Source: Pigoraptor chileana
Taxonomy: Eukaryota > Opisthokonta > Filasterea
DNA length: 64,000 bases
Assembly: GCA_943704495.1 (NCBI GenBank)
Contig: CALSCR010000739.1
Location: forward strand, 23,189 to 87,188
Direction: 5' to 3'
The translations under genes and the position numbers were made by a program. The notes under the pieces were generated by a model. The model was not told where the DNA came from, did no database searches, and saw only the letters and a program-made list of their open reading frames with translations. The first letter of the stretch is position 1. Each line of letters starts with the position of its first letter. Positions 1 to 10,899 of this stretch are shown here, piece by piece.

Positions 1-2
1 GG

Positions 3-617
3 GTCGAGGAGGCATCGAAAAAGAAGCGCCTGTTTCAGCTGTTTGCAGATTCGAAGCACTACCGTCCCCCAATAGTCGTGTTCGTCTCGTCTAAGGCAGG
101 CGCCGACTTTCTTGCGGCTGCCATTGCTGAAAAATGCGATGTGGCAACAACTACGCTACACGGCGGCCTTGCGCAGACCGAGCGCTCCCGCCGGCTCGCC
201 CTCTTTCTATCTGGCGACTGTCCAGTGCTTGTTGCCACTGGCATCGCGGGCCGTGGTCTCGACCTCGGTGAGCTGCAAACAGTCGTCAACTTTGACATGC
301 CAACAAACATCGACGAATACGTGCACCGCATTGGGCGTGCGGGGCGCATGGGTGAGAAGGGATGGGCCGTTAGCTTCGTGAACGCCGGCGACAAGTACCT
401 CTTTGGGCATCTCATTGGCGTGGTTGGGACGTCATCGCAGATACCTACGCAAGTCACGAATCTCGCCCGCACGCTGCCTGCCGCGAGCACAGCCGTCACA
501 CCCGCTCGTACGAGTGGAAGCGCTCCGGGCGGCGTCGAAGCGACGAAGAAGAGACCCCGTGACGAAAGTGTGTTTGATATGGTCAAACGACTGAGCAAAA
601 AGAGTGCGACAGAGTAA
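3..617 (+). CDS. DDX59: DEAD-box RNA helicase, DDX59-type, C-terminal part
   Basis: The reading frame is open from base 3, so the 5' part, including the Walker A/DEAD half, lies outside the window. What remains is the second RecA-like domain: a VEEASKKKRLFQLF block, motif IV (VVFVSSK), motif V (VLVATGIAGRGLD) and motif VI (YVHRIGRAGR), followed by a short basic tail ending KRLSKKSATE. The VEEASKKK block before motif IV and the VVNFDMP-DEYVHRIGRAGR-G run fit DDX59 better than other DDX families. Family knowledge: DDX59 is an ATP-dependent RNA helicase linked to ciliary signalling disease in humans. Its role here is inferred only. It converges on the PEX22-like gene, with 293 bases between the stops. 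The family call is firm; the exact orthology is likely. Confidence 0.88.
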   Translation, partial: VEEASKKKRLFQLFADSKHYRPPIVVFVSSKAGADFLAAAIAEKCDVATTTLHGGLAQTERSRRLALFLSGDCPVLVATGIAGRGLDLGELQTVVNFDMPTNIDEYVHRIGRAGRMGEKGWAVSFVNAGDKYLFGHLIGVVGTSSQIPTQVTNLARTLPAASTAVTPARTSGSAPGGVEATKKRPRDESVFDMVKRLSKKSATE

Positions 618-910
618 CGGGGCGTCTTTGCTGCGTTTATTTGCATGCCAAAGTCACCCTGCTCCGCGACAAGGCGCATCGGCTCGATATCTACGCACAA
701 CGGAAACACAGCACATCGAAGTGCACTATCGGCACACAGCAATAAGCGTAACTGATTTCCTTGTTTGCAACAAGAGTCGGTGTGGCGCAACAGAGTGCGA
801 TAATTGGCAAACGTCTTTGTTTATTGTGCTTGTTTATTGTGCATTGCGGGGGGTTTCCACTCCTTTTTTGCCCTTTTTCTTATCCTTGGCAATGTAATTG
901 GCATCGCCAG

Positions 911-2153
911 CTACAACCGAGAAAGATCGGCGCTCGCAAGCGACTGGGCGACCTGCGTGTTTGCTGGTGCACGTGATGCGACACTTTCCGCGACGTGGAT
1001 GATCATGGGCACGTGGGGCTGGAGCATTGTGACGGACTGTGTGTCTCCTGCGGACGAGGGAAGAAGCAACGAGCACGTGACAAAGAGAATGGCTTCAGTG
1101 CGATGCGCAGTCGTCGTATGAACAAATAAACCGCCCATGTGAGCGCCGCTGGCATGGATGGAGTGTTGTTCTGTGATGGCGCTCACTGCATGCACGCTGT
1201 GCTTAGCCTCGGGCCCCAACTCTCAATCTATTGACTTCAGATTGATGCGAAAAGAGTATTCAAGTAGATGCAAATATGCAGGCCAGAATTATGTACACTC
1301 ACCGTCAATATGAAGATGCGGTTCCAATTGTCGAGCCATGTGTGCCTTGCCGACTGAAGTGGAGCAGAATAAAAGTTTCTGCAAGTGGGAACAGAGGGAA
1401 ACGCCAAGGCATTACTATTCAATTCTTTTCTGCATTGAAAGTGGAAAACCATCGATGGGCGGCTAATGGAAGCACGTCATGAGCACAATGACATACCCTC
1501 TTGTCGATGTCTGCCTTGAACACTCCCTCCCTTTCAAGTGCATCGGTGATATTTGCTTCTGCCTCATCCGAGTCGCACTGCGCAATAATGTATATGTCAT
1601 ACATGGTCGCAAGCACAAGTAGTCTGTCAATGGCATCCTTGATAACTGCAAATGCTCCTGTCGCCGTCGCATTAAGAATTACCTGCACAAGACGATATAC
1701 AAATGTGAGAGTGCGTTTGAGGCACAACAATAATTGGTGTGGCCAGGATTTGTAACAGTCCGAATAAAGAGGACAGCAGTAATTCCACGTACATTATTGG
1801 CGCCGACGGTGGCAATCTTTCTTCTTCGATTAGCCTCTGATGCAGGACGCTGTGGCGTTTGCACCGTGCGGGTGCGCTGTGTTGGTGCCTGTTTGTAAAA
1901 AAGGGCGAGCACACATCACGAGATGATCAGAAACAAGGGCGAGCACACCACGAGATGATCAGAAACATATCAACAAACAAACCACCTTATCCAAACAATA
2001 AGTAGCAAATATTCATGAAGCCCCAGAGCCATTTCACACCTGCCCATTCGCGCCACCATCTCTGCGATTTGTACTCCTTAAAAGCACATAGGCGGCGGCG
2101 CAAGCAACTGCCGTTGCTGCAAGTGCGACGGGCCACCACCGGCCGCGCCCCAT
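911..2153 (-). CDS. PEX22: PEX22-like peroxisomal membrane protein, five exons
   Basis: The gene is assembled from five minus-strand exons with matching phases: 2153-2040, 1888-1793, 1682-1497, 1378-1303 and 1047-911 (202 codons plus stop). The N-terminus (MGRGRWWPVALAATAV...) is a hydrophobic anchor of about 20 residues, then a basic linker. The soluble part matches the plant-type Pex22 fold: a beta strand (KIATVGANNVILNATATG), an LLVLATMYDIYIIAQCDSD block, then KLLFCSTSVGKAHMARQLEP followed by HID. Known role of the family: it anchors the ubiquitin-conjugating enzyme Pex4 on the peroxisome for recycling of the receptor Pex5. Donors include GTGTGA, GTACGT, GTATGT and GTGAGT; all acceptors end in CAG. 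A 32-base direct repeat sits in intron 1. Alternative: another small anchored Rossmann-like protein, but the KLLFCST...QLEP...HID pattern argues for Pex22. Confidence 0.8.
1901..1967. repeat. Direct repeat of about 32 bases in PEX22 intron 1
   Basis: The segment gggcgagcacac(at)cacgagatg followed by atcagaaaca occurs twice in a row, with a two-base difference. It lies just upstream of the acceptor of exon 2 on the minus strand and supplies its pyrimidine tract. Confidence 0.85.
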
Positions 2154-2628
2154 CTCCCTTTCGTCCAGTTTCAACGATTACAACCCCACAGCAGAATGCA
2201 ATATCAACTGATCACAAGAGCTCAGAACTCGGGCACTGTGCTGTATGCATTAATATTAATGTGTTCATTAATCTGTTCGTCTCATTGCGAGCAAACTTAT
2301 TGTATTATTTCCGTGTCCAAGTACAAACCGTTCGTTCGGACATATGACATCACTGGTCTGTCACTGCGAATGGTCACGTGATATTGTATTCTCATTTCCT
2401 TTTTTGGGTTAATTTCCTGTTTTGGTGCAAGTGGTCGCACTTTTAATTGAACCGAGGTTGCTGTTTTTCAAATATTTCGGCTGTCGTCTCAATTTAACTT
2501 GCCGACAGAGTGCGCTAATTTTTTCGCTGATCAACAAATTGAAATTTCGTGGGCCAAAGTGGTGGTGTGGGTGCGCCCGCATGCACACATAGACTCACAC
2601 ACACACACGCGCACGCACACACACACAG

Positions 2629-2686
<58 letters not shown>

Positions 2687-3470
2687 GCGCACGCAGGCAC
2701 ATTCACGTCAGCCAACGTCGTCTTTCACTGTCTCTGGCTTCCAGCTGCCCAAACCAACCGCAGGTTTCTGGCCACAACGTGTTGGCACACGCGCCCGCAT
2801 TCGTACTCTATCGAGCCCTCGTGACTTTTTTGCCTTTTTCACATCATTATGCTCGAGGGAGGCAACTGGAAATCGAACTGGAGGTGCCACAAGGAGTCAC
2901 ATTTTTACTTTTGAAAAGAGTGTGTAGTTAATCTCATTGCTCTGTGATCACTAGAGCAGAAGGCAGCTGAAAGTCGGGTTGCCCTGAACGGCTGCGAATT
3001 GTGGTAAGAGTCCCGACTTGGCGCAGGATGATCGCCTTGCGTTTCGGTCACCTAAATCAGATGCGATGAACTTTTGGATGTCTCCCGTACCGATCGAGGT
3101 TTTTGCCTCTTTAGGTCATCGATTTTTTCCTTTTTTGTGCATGTGTTTTTTCGATCTCTGGCATTGAACTCTGCGGCATCCGCGTCCATCCGCCGGCCTT
3201 ATAATGATTTCGACTTACTGAGGACAATGCATAGCCTGTACTTCTGCACATGATCATGACATCAACGCATATATTTTTCTACTCTTAGACCCAGTTCCCT
3301 CTTTCATTTTACTTGTTTTCTGCACACCAACGTGCTTTCTATTCTTATTTTGATGATGCGCATGGCCCTGTTCCGATTCCATTCTGACAATGCCCGCCCG
3401 CTGTCCTTCCCCGGCATCCGCCCCTGCCTTACTCTATAGTCTTGGCTCGCTGGTGGTTGCGTGCGCCAAT
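2154..3470. promoter_or_regulatory. Divergent intergenic region, PEX22 / IQGAP
   Basis: No gene is visible. Upstream of PEX22 there is a TCACGTGAT E-box at 2374-2382. Bases 2594-2690 are a CA microsatellite ending in a CG-rich CA mixture. 2900-3400 is AT-richer unique sequence. I searched by eye for tRNA A and B boxes and for U6-like sequence and found none convincing. Confidence 0.5.
2594..2690. repeat. CA microsatellite
   Basis: An uninterrupted (CA)n core from about 2630 to 2684, flanked by variant CA/CG units. Open frames reading His-Thr or Cys-Val through it are repeat artefacts. Confidence 0.95.
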
Positions 3471-6400
3471 ATGGATGAGAGTGTTACCACAACGTCGGGG
3501 GTCAAGGTCCAGGATGGCTTCGGCCGCTCCGGTAAGTACTGTTTTGCAGTGACCCGAATGTGTCTGTTGTGTGATCACTCGTGCTAATGATTGTTTTTCG
3601 TAATTTGTTTTCGGATGGAATCCGGGCATGCCTGCAGAGACCCGAGCCCTCTTGAAGCGTCACAGCGTTTCTGATATGAGCAAGGGTACGCATGGAAAGT
3701 GGATGGATGACGAGCGCAAGAAGCTGATTGCGTACGAATATCTATGCCATCTCGAGGAGGCAAAGCAGTGGGTACTTCGCATTTTCTAGTGTGATATGCA
3801 TCTTCTTGTTGTTTGTTTGTGGCTTTTTATAGACGAAAATGATTAAATTGCTCATCACGACCATTTCAAATTTTACCACCAATTTCAACTCCAGGTGGAT
3901 TGAGGCGTGCATTCAGGAGCAGCTGCCGACAACGACAGAGATGGAGGAGGCACTGACTAACGGCGTGTACCTCTGCAAGCTGGCTATGTTCTTCTGCCCC
4001 ACTGCCGTCACAAAGAAGAAGATTTATGACTTTGACCTAACCGTGTTCAAGGTGTGTTGTGGTCTGATGCACTGCCGTGCGTGGAATTCCGTTGCACCAA
4101 TCGCATGTACAAATCACATCGTTGTGCTGACATAGAAGTCTGCGCGCGCGCTTGTTTTCGTGTTGGGTTTCGCTTTGGACTGCTGTAGGAGCACGGTCTG
4201 AAGTTCAGGCACACGGACAACATCAATCACTGGGTGACTGCGATGGAGAAGGCGGGACTGCCGACGGTGCGTATTCGCCCATTTGTCATTGCTTATTTCA
4301 ATGATGGAGTGTGAAAATACAGTCGGATGGAATGTGAGATGCGATGGCCGTGTCATATTCCTGCGGTGTTGTGTGTACGCGCAACCGGCTCGTCTGAGTA
4401 CTGCCTTCCAACCGCAACCTGGCACTTTTAATTCAACCTTGATTCTGCTTGTCTGATTGTTGTTATCAGATCTTCTATCCCACAACGACCGACTTGTACG
4501 ACCGCAAGAACCTTCCCAAGGTCATCTATTGCATCCACGCGTTGAGGTGTGTAGCCTGCGTGTATCGGATCTCTTTGAAGTGCATCGCCTAGAAATTGTT
4601 GCTACAACACATATATGCGGTGTGTGTGTGTGTTGGAATTAATTGCTCATTATTTCTCTTGGTAATGTTGTGTTGCGGTGCGCAGCCACTTCCTCTTCAA
4701 GAAGGGCATCGCCCCAAAGATCAAGGATCTCGTCGGCAAGGCCCAGTTTACGGACGACGAAATCAACGCAATGAACAAGCAGCTGAAGGAGTCGGGTATT
4801 GAAATGCCCTCGTTTGGAAAGATCAGTGGCATTCTTTCATCGGAGGTGCGTGTTGTGTGCGCGTGCGTGCGTGTGTGTGCGTGCATGAAACTGCTTTGCT
4901 CATGTTTGTGCGCGACAAGTTCATAATCGTCTCTGCTTTCTTTTTCCTTCTTCCCTCCGCGGTTTCAACAATGCAGCTGCCCGATGGCGACGCTGAATGT
5001 GGGTGGCATTCGAAGGCGTGTGTTGTTTTGATTGACTTTTCAAACGTTAGCTCTACCTGTAAGCAGAATGAGAGCTTTTGTAGAATTCAAGTCCGTGTTT
5101 AGGCTTTATCAGCACAAAATATGGGCGGACAGACAGACAGACAAAGAGATAGAGAGTGTCTGTGTATGTGTGTGGGTGTGTGTGTTTTGACTGTCTGTCT
5201 ATTTTTCCTTCACCACTAATGTGCGCAATGAACAATTCATGTGGGATGCTTTTCAGTGCATGCGGCGATTGCAAAGATCAACGAGGCGATTGACAAGGGC
5301 GTTGCCAGCGATACGCTTGATGCGCTCAACAACGACGCCGCTGAGCTGAATGGCGTTGCCGGTGATCGCAGGGACTCGTATCAGCAGGCCCTCGCAGCGG
5401 CCAAGAGTACCAAGGGCGCGCGCAGTGACGCAAAGGCGGCCGCAAAGGGACCCGACGCACCCCCGTCGACCGACATGTACGACAAGTACCTCACCCGCGA
5501 TGAGATCCAGGAGCAGGTCGACGATGTCAACTGTGGGTCTTTGAGTGTTTTTCTGTTTTTGTTTCGTGTTGCTGCTGGTGTGCTGTCCCATAGAGCGCCG
5601 AAGACACGGACTTGAAACCCACTTCGCTTTGGCTGTTTTTGTTTCTTTTATGTTCCTTCTGTTTATAGTGTGCTTCATTTCTTGAGCTTGGTTTGGAGTT
5701 GCGTACAATGCGTTGTGTTTGCGCTTTCCTCCCTTAATCATTCTCTGCCTCACTCTCTCCCCTCTGTCCAATCCAGTCCGCGCCGCCATTGCCGAAATCA
5801 ACGCCGCTGTTGCCGCCGCCGACGAATCACGGACCCTGCGCGCTCTCCAGAACCCCATCGCAAAGATCCACTTTGTCAAGCTCCAGCATGCTGCTCACTA
5901 CCTCGACTTTTTGGCTCGCGGAATGGCCCTGAAGGCGCGCATCATTGCAAACGCCGACGCCGCGGCTGCCGCTGGCTCGTCGGTGTCGGTCGCAGCCCCG
6001 GATGCTGCCTCGGCCGTCGTCGTCACGGCGGCGGCATCTGACGCTGTCCACGCCAACGGAGAGACCCCCGCGCCGACTGCCGAGGTCGCTTCGAAGACCC
6101 TCAATGTCAGCTCGTCAACAAAGTCGATGCGTCGCATGTCCGTCAACGAGCGTGCACCCATCATTAGTGCGTTTGGAGAGTCTGGAAAGGAGGCTGCGGC
6201 GGTGGATGCTGCAGAGTTTGGCGTTGATCTGACGCAGACGGAGATCCAGGTCGCGGTCAACAAGGCGAACAAGGCGGTTGAGCGGGAGGAGCTGCTCCTC
6301 CGAAGCGAGCCGGCAATCATCAAGTTGCAGGCGCGCATCCGGGGAAACCTCGTCCGCCGCGAGTTTGCCGCGCGCCAGAAGCACTTTGAGGACAACGTCG

Positions 6401-9400
6401 ACAAGATTGTGAAGATTCAGCGGTGGTGGCGGGCGCAAAAGGAGCGGCGCCTGCGCGAGGCTCGTGAGAAGCACTTTCGCGATAACGAGGAGAAGATCAT
6501 CAAGGTGAGGCGTCTGTGTTTTTTTTACGGATTCATGGCATGTGTGTGCTGGCAAGCCGTAGAAATTTGCTTGTGTTGTGCATTTCGAATGTGATTTTGT
6601 TTTTGTTTTGTCTGACCAAGCGCTTCTTTTATTGTTTTGTTCCTGTTATCTGTGTGTGTGTGTGTCGTAATCACAGATGCAAGCATTCATCCGGGGTCTG
6701 CTCGAGCGGAGGCGGTACAAGGAGCACCTGAAGCGCTTCAACGACAATGTTGACAAGATCAAGAAGCTTCAGGGCGCCATCAAGGGATTCCAGGCCCGCA
6801 AGAACTACCTTGCTCTCAGTGGGTCTTTTTGCTTTCTCTCGTGTTCGGTGTTGGTTTTCTGCCGTGTGTTTTTGTTGGTGTTGAATGAGGTGCCTCAGTC
6901 TTGCATGTTGAGCATATAATCAGCATGTGTTGTGTGGGATGGTGGTGCTGGCTTGTTCTCTCGTTCTTTGGCGCTCGATTTGAGTTTTATTTGTGTGCTT
7001 CTGTGTTGATTTTGTCCGGTTTCTGTCCTTACATATCAATCCAGCGAGCGGAAACGACGTGTCTCCGTCGACATTGTCGCGCTTTCTCCACTTGCTGGAC
7101 CAGAGCGACGTTGATTTTGAGGAGGAGCTTGGTGAGTCGAACTGTGGGGCGGTTGGTCTGGTGTTTTCGTCTGTCTGGCACGCACGCACACGCCATGCCA
7201 CAATAATGAGTGGTGTCAATGCCGTTGCACCTGGTGTGTGTGGATATGTTGTTGTCTCGAGTAATCTCAATGGATGCAATGCTCTCGCTCATCTATCTGC
7301 CATACAACAAACCACCCCCAAACATCAATCTCCATACAACAACCTCCATACAACAACAGAGCTGTCCCGTCTGAAGCAGCGTGTCGTTATCGGCATTCGT
7401 GACAACGGCAAGCTCGAGCAGGAACTGAACGCTCTCGATCTCAAGATCGGCCTTCTTGTCCGCAACCGCATCACCCTCGAGGTTTGTGATCTTCCGCCTG
7501 TCGAAAACTGTGGTGCTTTGTTTGTGTGCAGCGCATTGGCCTCGTGGGTCCCGTGTTCTGATCTGTTGTTTGTTCTTCATTGTTGCCTCATTGCAGGATG
7601 TCGTAAAGCACACCAAGAAAATTTCAAAGCGCAAGACCAATGGCGACGACAATCTTAAGTCGCTCAGCAAGGAGAAACGTGTGCAATTGGAGGTACGGCG
7701 GTGATCTTGTGTGCGAAGGATATGCAAATGGAGCGAGTTGTGGGGTTTGCAAAAATGTCCATGTATACGGTGGAGCGTGACGCACAATGCGTGGGGGCTT
7801 CACTCCGCCACGCACACTTGTAGATTACATGCGTTTGAAACCATTTGCCAATGTTGCTAAACAATCCCAATATTCTCTCTCTCTCACTCTCTCTCTCTTT
7901 CTTTCTTTCTCTTTCTCTCTCTCTTCCCTCTTCAATGACTCGTGGCGAGTGCAGCACTACCAGCACATGTTCTACCTCCTTCAGACGCAGCCCAAGTACT
8001 TTGCCAAGCTCATTTTCGTGATGCCGCAGAGCCGCACAACCAAGTTTATGGAGAACGTTATCCTGACGGTCTTCAACTTTGCGCAGAACGCGCGCGAGGA
8101 GTGTCTCCTTCTCAAGCTGTTCCGCGAGGCCATCCTCGAAGAAATGGAGCGCGTGACTGAAATGCGCGACTTCATCACGGGCAATCCGACCGTCATCAAG
8201 ATGGTGCTGCAGTATAACCGCGGCGCACGCGAGATGACATTTTTGCGCGAGCTTTTGCAGCCGCTCGTGTCGTCAGTGATGGACAACAGGGACATCAACC
8301 TCAACACGTCGCCCATTGACATTTACAAGGGATGGATCAACAAGATGGAGGCCGAGACGGGCAAGGCCAGCGAGCTGGCGTACGACGTGACGAACGAGCA
8401 GGCGCTCGAACACGCCAACGTCCGCGAGGAATTTGAAAAGCATGTTGCTGATCTGAAGGTGGCCACGCGTCGCTTCCAGGACGCGATCATTGCCGCACTG
8501 GAGCGCATGCCGTTTGGCATCCGCTACATTGCGATGCACCTGCGCAAGGTCGTTGCCACAAAGTTCCCGCAGGCGAGTGAGGACGAGGTGCTCAAGGTCG
8601 TCGGCAATCTGGTCTACTACCGTTACATGAACCCCGCCATTGTCGCCCCGGATGCCTTTGACGTTGTCGGCGGCGGCGGCTCTGTGGGTGGTTCGCTCGG
8701 GGGTGATCTCCTGTCGCCCCTCCAGCGCCGCAACCTCGGAGAGGTGGCCAAGCTTCTGCAGCGCATTGCCGCCAACAATTCGTTTGGTGCGAACGAGTCG
8801 TATCTGGAGCCTCTGAACTCGTTTATTACAGAGTCGTGGGTGTCCTTCCGGGACTACCTCGTGCGCACGTCGACCGTCGCAGAGGCTGAGGAGCACTTTC
8901 TGGTGGATGAGTACAGCGATGCAACCCTCCGCTCGCACCCCGTCATCTTCATCTCGCCCCGCGAAATCTACTCGACGCACCGTCTTCTTTCCGAGAACAT
9001 TGACGAGGTGACGGCTGGTCCCGAGGATCCGATGCGCCTGATCCTGAGCGATCTCGGCACGCCGCCGCCCGCACCGAACGACAACGAGGAGGGTGGCGAG
9101 GCCGAGGCCGCCGCCGCCGCCGCTGACTCTGGCGAAATCTCGCTTGCCCTGACGAACCGGTTTACAATGGTGAGCGACGAGAACGCGGATGCGCGAACGA
9201 CGTTTGTGCGGACAAAACGTCTCGTTGTGAGCATTCTGCGATTCCAGCGCGGAGGCACGCTGGGGGAGATTCTTGCGACCCCGTGCACGCCGCAGCAGGA
9301 GGAGCAGCACGCCGTGTACAACAGTGAATCTGCCAAGCAAAAGTTGCGCCACGCCGAGAATGAGACGGCCGAGGAGCGCGCGCGTCGGTCGTCGGCCCCA

Positions 9401-10899
9401 GATGACGCGGATCAGCTGTGGGTATTTTTGGCTCGTTCTTTGTGCGAACTCGTGAAAGAGTCCATTTTGAAGGTGTGTGTTGTTTTGTCTGTGTTTATTT
9501 TCGGAAGCTAATGCAAAATTATGATTATTGCTGCATTGCAGGCTCTCTCTTTCGGACATGAAGAAGAAGATCGCCATCAACCTCCAGGTACTCGAGACTG
9601 CCGGGCTCGTGTCCAAGGAAGACGATTACCAGGCCATTGTCAATGCCATCGCCAAGGTCGGTGATTCGTTCTTGTCTATTTGTTTTATTGGTTGCTCTTG
9701 TTTTTGCTTTATTTGTTTATTCACACCATCAAGCACGCAACCGTTTTTGGGGGAAAAACAGGACATCCGCAACCAGCGCGCCTATCGCCTTCAACGGCGC
9801 GCGGAAATTGAAAAGCTGCGCAAGACTGTGGGCAATCTTGAGGAGAAGGCCAAGTATTTCCACCAGCAGGAGGAGTCGTACACGGCGTACACCAAGGGCA
9901 TCATGGACAACATGGCCAAGGGTGTCAAGCCAAAGTGAGTGCGGCTGCGGAGTGCTCGTTTTTGAACTCGGCGCCCTTGTCGCTGCAGCTGCTGCTTCTG
10001 TTTCCCGTGGCAATCAAAAATGGTGGCTTCTTGTCGTGAGTGTGTGACCTGTGCATGTGCATTCCATCTTCAGCATTTACGTCCGCGTGTGTGTGTGTGT
10101 GTGTGCGGCTTGCGCAACTTGTGCTGAGTGCTCAACTCCCCCATTAATCCATGCAGGAAGCGCAATGGCTTTATCGAGCTCTTCCGCAGCTCAAACAAGC
10201 TCAAGATTGGAGAGCACAAATTCGGTTCCATTTCCTACTCTGCAAAGAAGCTCAAGGAGAAGAAGATTCTCCTCGAACTCGAGGGTGTTCCCGACTCTTC
10301 GTGGGTGTTCATCTCTCTTTATTCACTCTTCTGTCTTTGTGACACCTTGCTTGTGCCACTCACTCCCTCTCACGCTCTCTCTCTCTCTCTCTCTCTGGTG
10401 TGTGGAGTCCATGGGCACAGCGCCTATGACACTGACTTGAATCCTACATCTCTCTCTCTCTCTCTGTGTGTTGTGGCGTCCATGGGCACAGCGCCTATGA
10501 CACTGACTTGAATCCTACATCTCTCTCTGTGTGTGTGTGTGTGTGTGTGTATGTTTGTTCTGTTGTGGAGTCCATGGGCACGGCGCCTGAACACTGACTT
10601 CGAGACTCAGTTACTCAATCATGTGTGTCCTTGCTAACGCACTTCACTCCCTATTATTATGTGGCTCAATTTGCAGGCTTGGCAGCGTCAAGATCACAAT
10701 GTCGTCGAACGAGATTGGCGTCTTCACCGTCACCACTTCGTTCCTCGGCGTGCAGCAGGGCGACCCTGCCGAGCTTCTACTCGAAGATCTGCTGCAGTAC
10801 CAGTATGACGGCGTCTCTGTCATGCGCATGTTTGGCACTGCAAAGATCAACGTCAACCTCCTTCTCTTCCTTCTCAACCGCAAATTCTACGGGAAGTAA
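3471..10899 (+). CDS. IQGAP: IQGAP-family Ras GTPase-activating-like protein, 18 exons
   Basis: Exons: 3471-3531, 3638-3767, 3895-4051, 4189-4266, 4470-4546, 4686-4845, 4977-4998, 5257-5532, 5777-6504, 6677-6818, 7045-7131, 7360-7481, 7597-7692, 7955-9417, 9542-9656, 9762-9934, 10157-10300, 10677-10899; 1417 residues, all phases consistent. Order of domains: calponin-homology domain at about 45-170 (YEYLCHLEEAKQW, NGVYLCKL); two IQGAP-type repeats (LHAAIAKINEAI near 228, FRAAIAEINAAV near 320); four IQ motifs at about 497-609; the GAP-related domain from about 712 to 1090; and the RasGAP C-terminal region at about 1200-1340. No WW domain was seen. IQGAPs bind actin, calmodulin and Rho-family GTPases and lack GAP activity. 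The start at 3471 was chosen because the family begins close to the CH domain; an in-frame ATG at 3390 is possible. Introns 8 and 17 carry a shared repeat. Confidence 0.96.
5584..5620 (+). repeat. Diverged single copy of the intronic repeat
   Basis: TGTCCCATAGAGCGCCGAAG followed by ACACGGACTTGAAACCC aligns with the core of the intron-17 unit (CCATGGGCACAGCGCCTATG, ACACTGACTTGAATCC). It sits in IQGAP intron 8 in the same orientation as the gene. Confidence 0.6.
10403..10610 (+). repeat. Three tandem copies of a 50-70-base intronic repeat
   Basis: The unit GTGGAGTCCATGGGCACAGC, then GCCTATGACACTGACTTGAA, then TCCTACATCTCTCT occurs at 10403-10458 and 10471-10528. A shorter variant lies at 10564-10610. 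CT and GT microsatellites separate the copies. All lie in IQGAP intron 17 in the sense orientation. A diverged copy lies in IQGAP intron 8 (5584-5620) and a degenerate cluster at 63686-63950 on the opposite strand. Confidence 0.85.

Noticed and set aside
2830-2930. Possible tRNA B box (AGTTCGATTTCC on the minus strand)
   Set aside because: The flanking bases do not pair into a T stem and no A box or acceptor stem is present.
8273-9616. A 447-codon minus frame opposite the GAP domain of IQGAP
   Set aside because: Antisense shadow caused by GC-rich third positions of a long exon.
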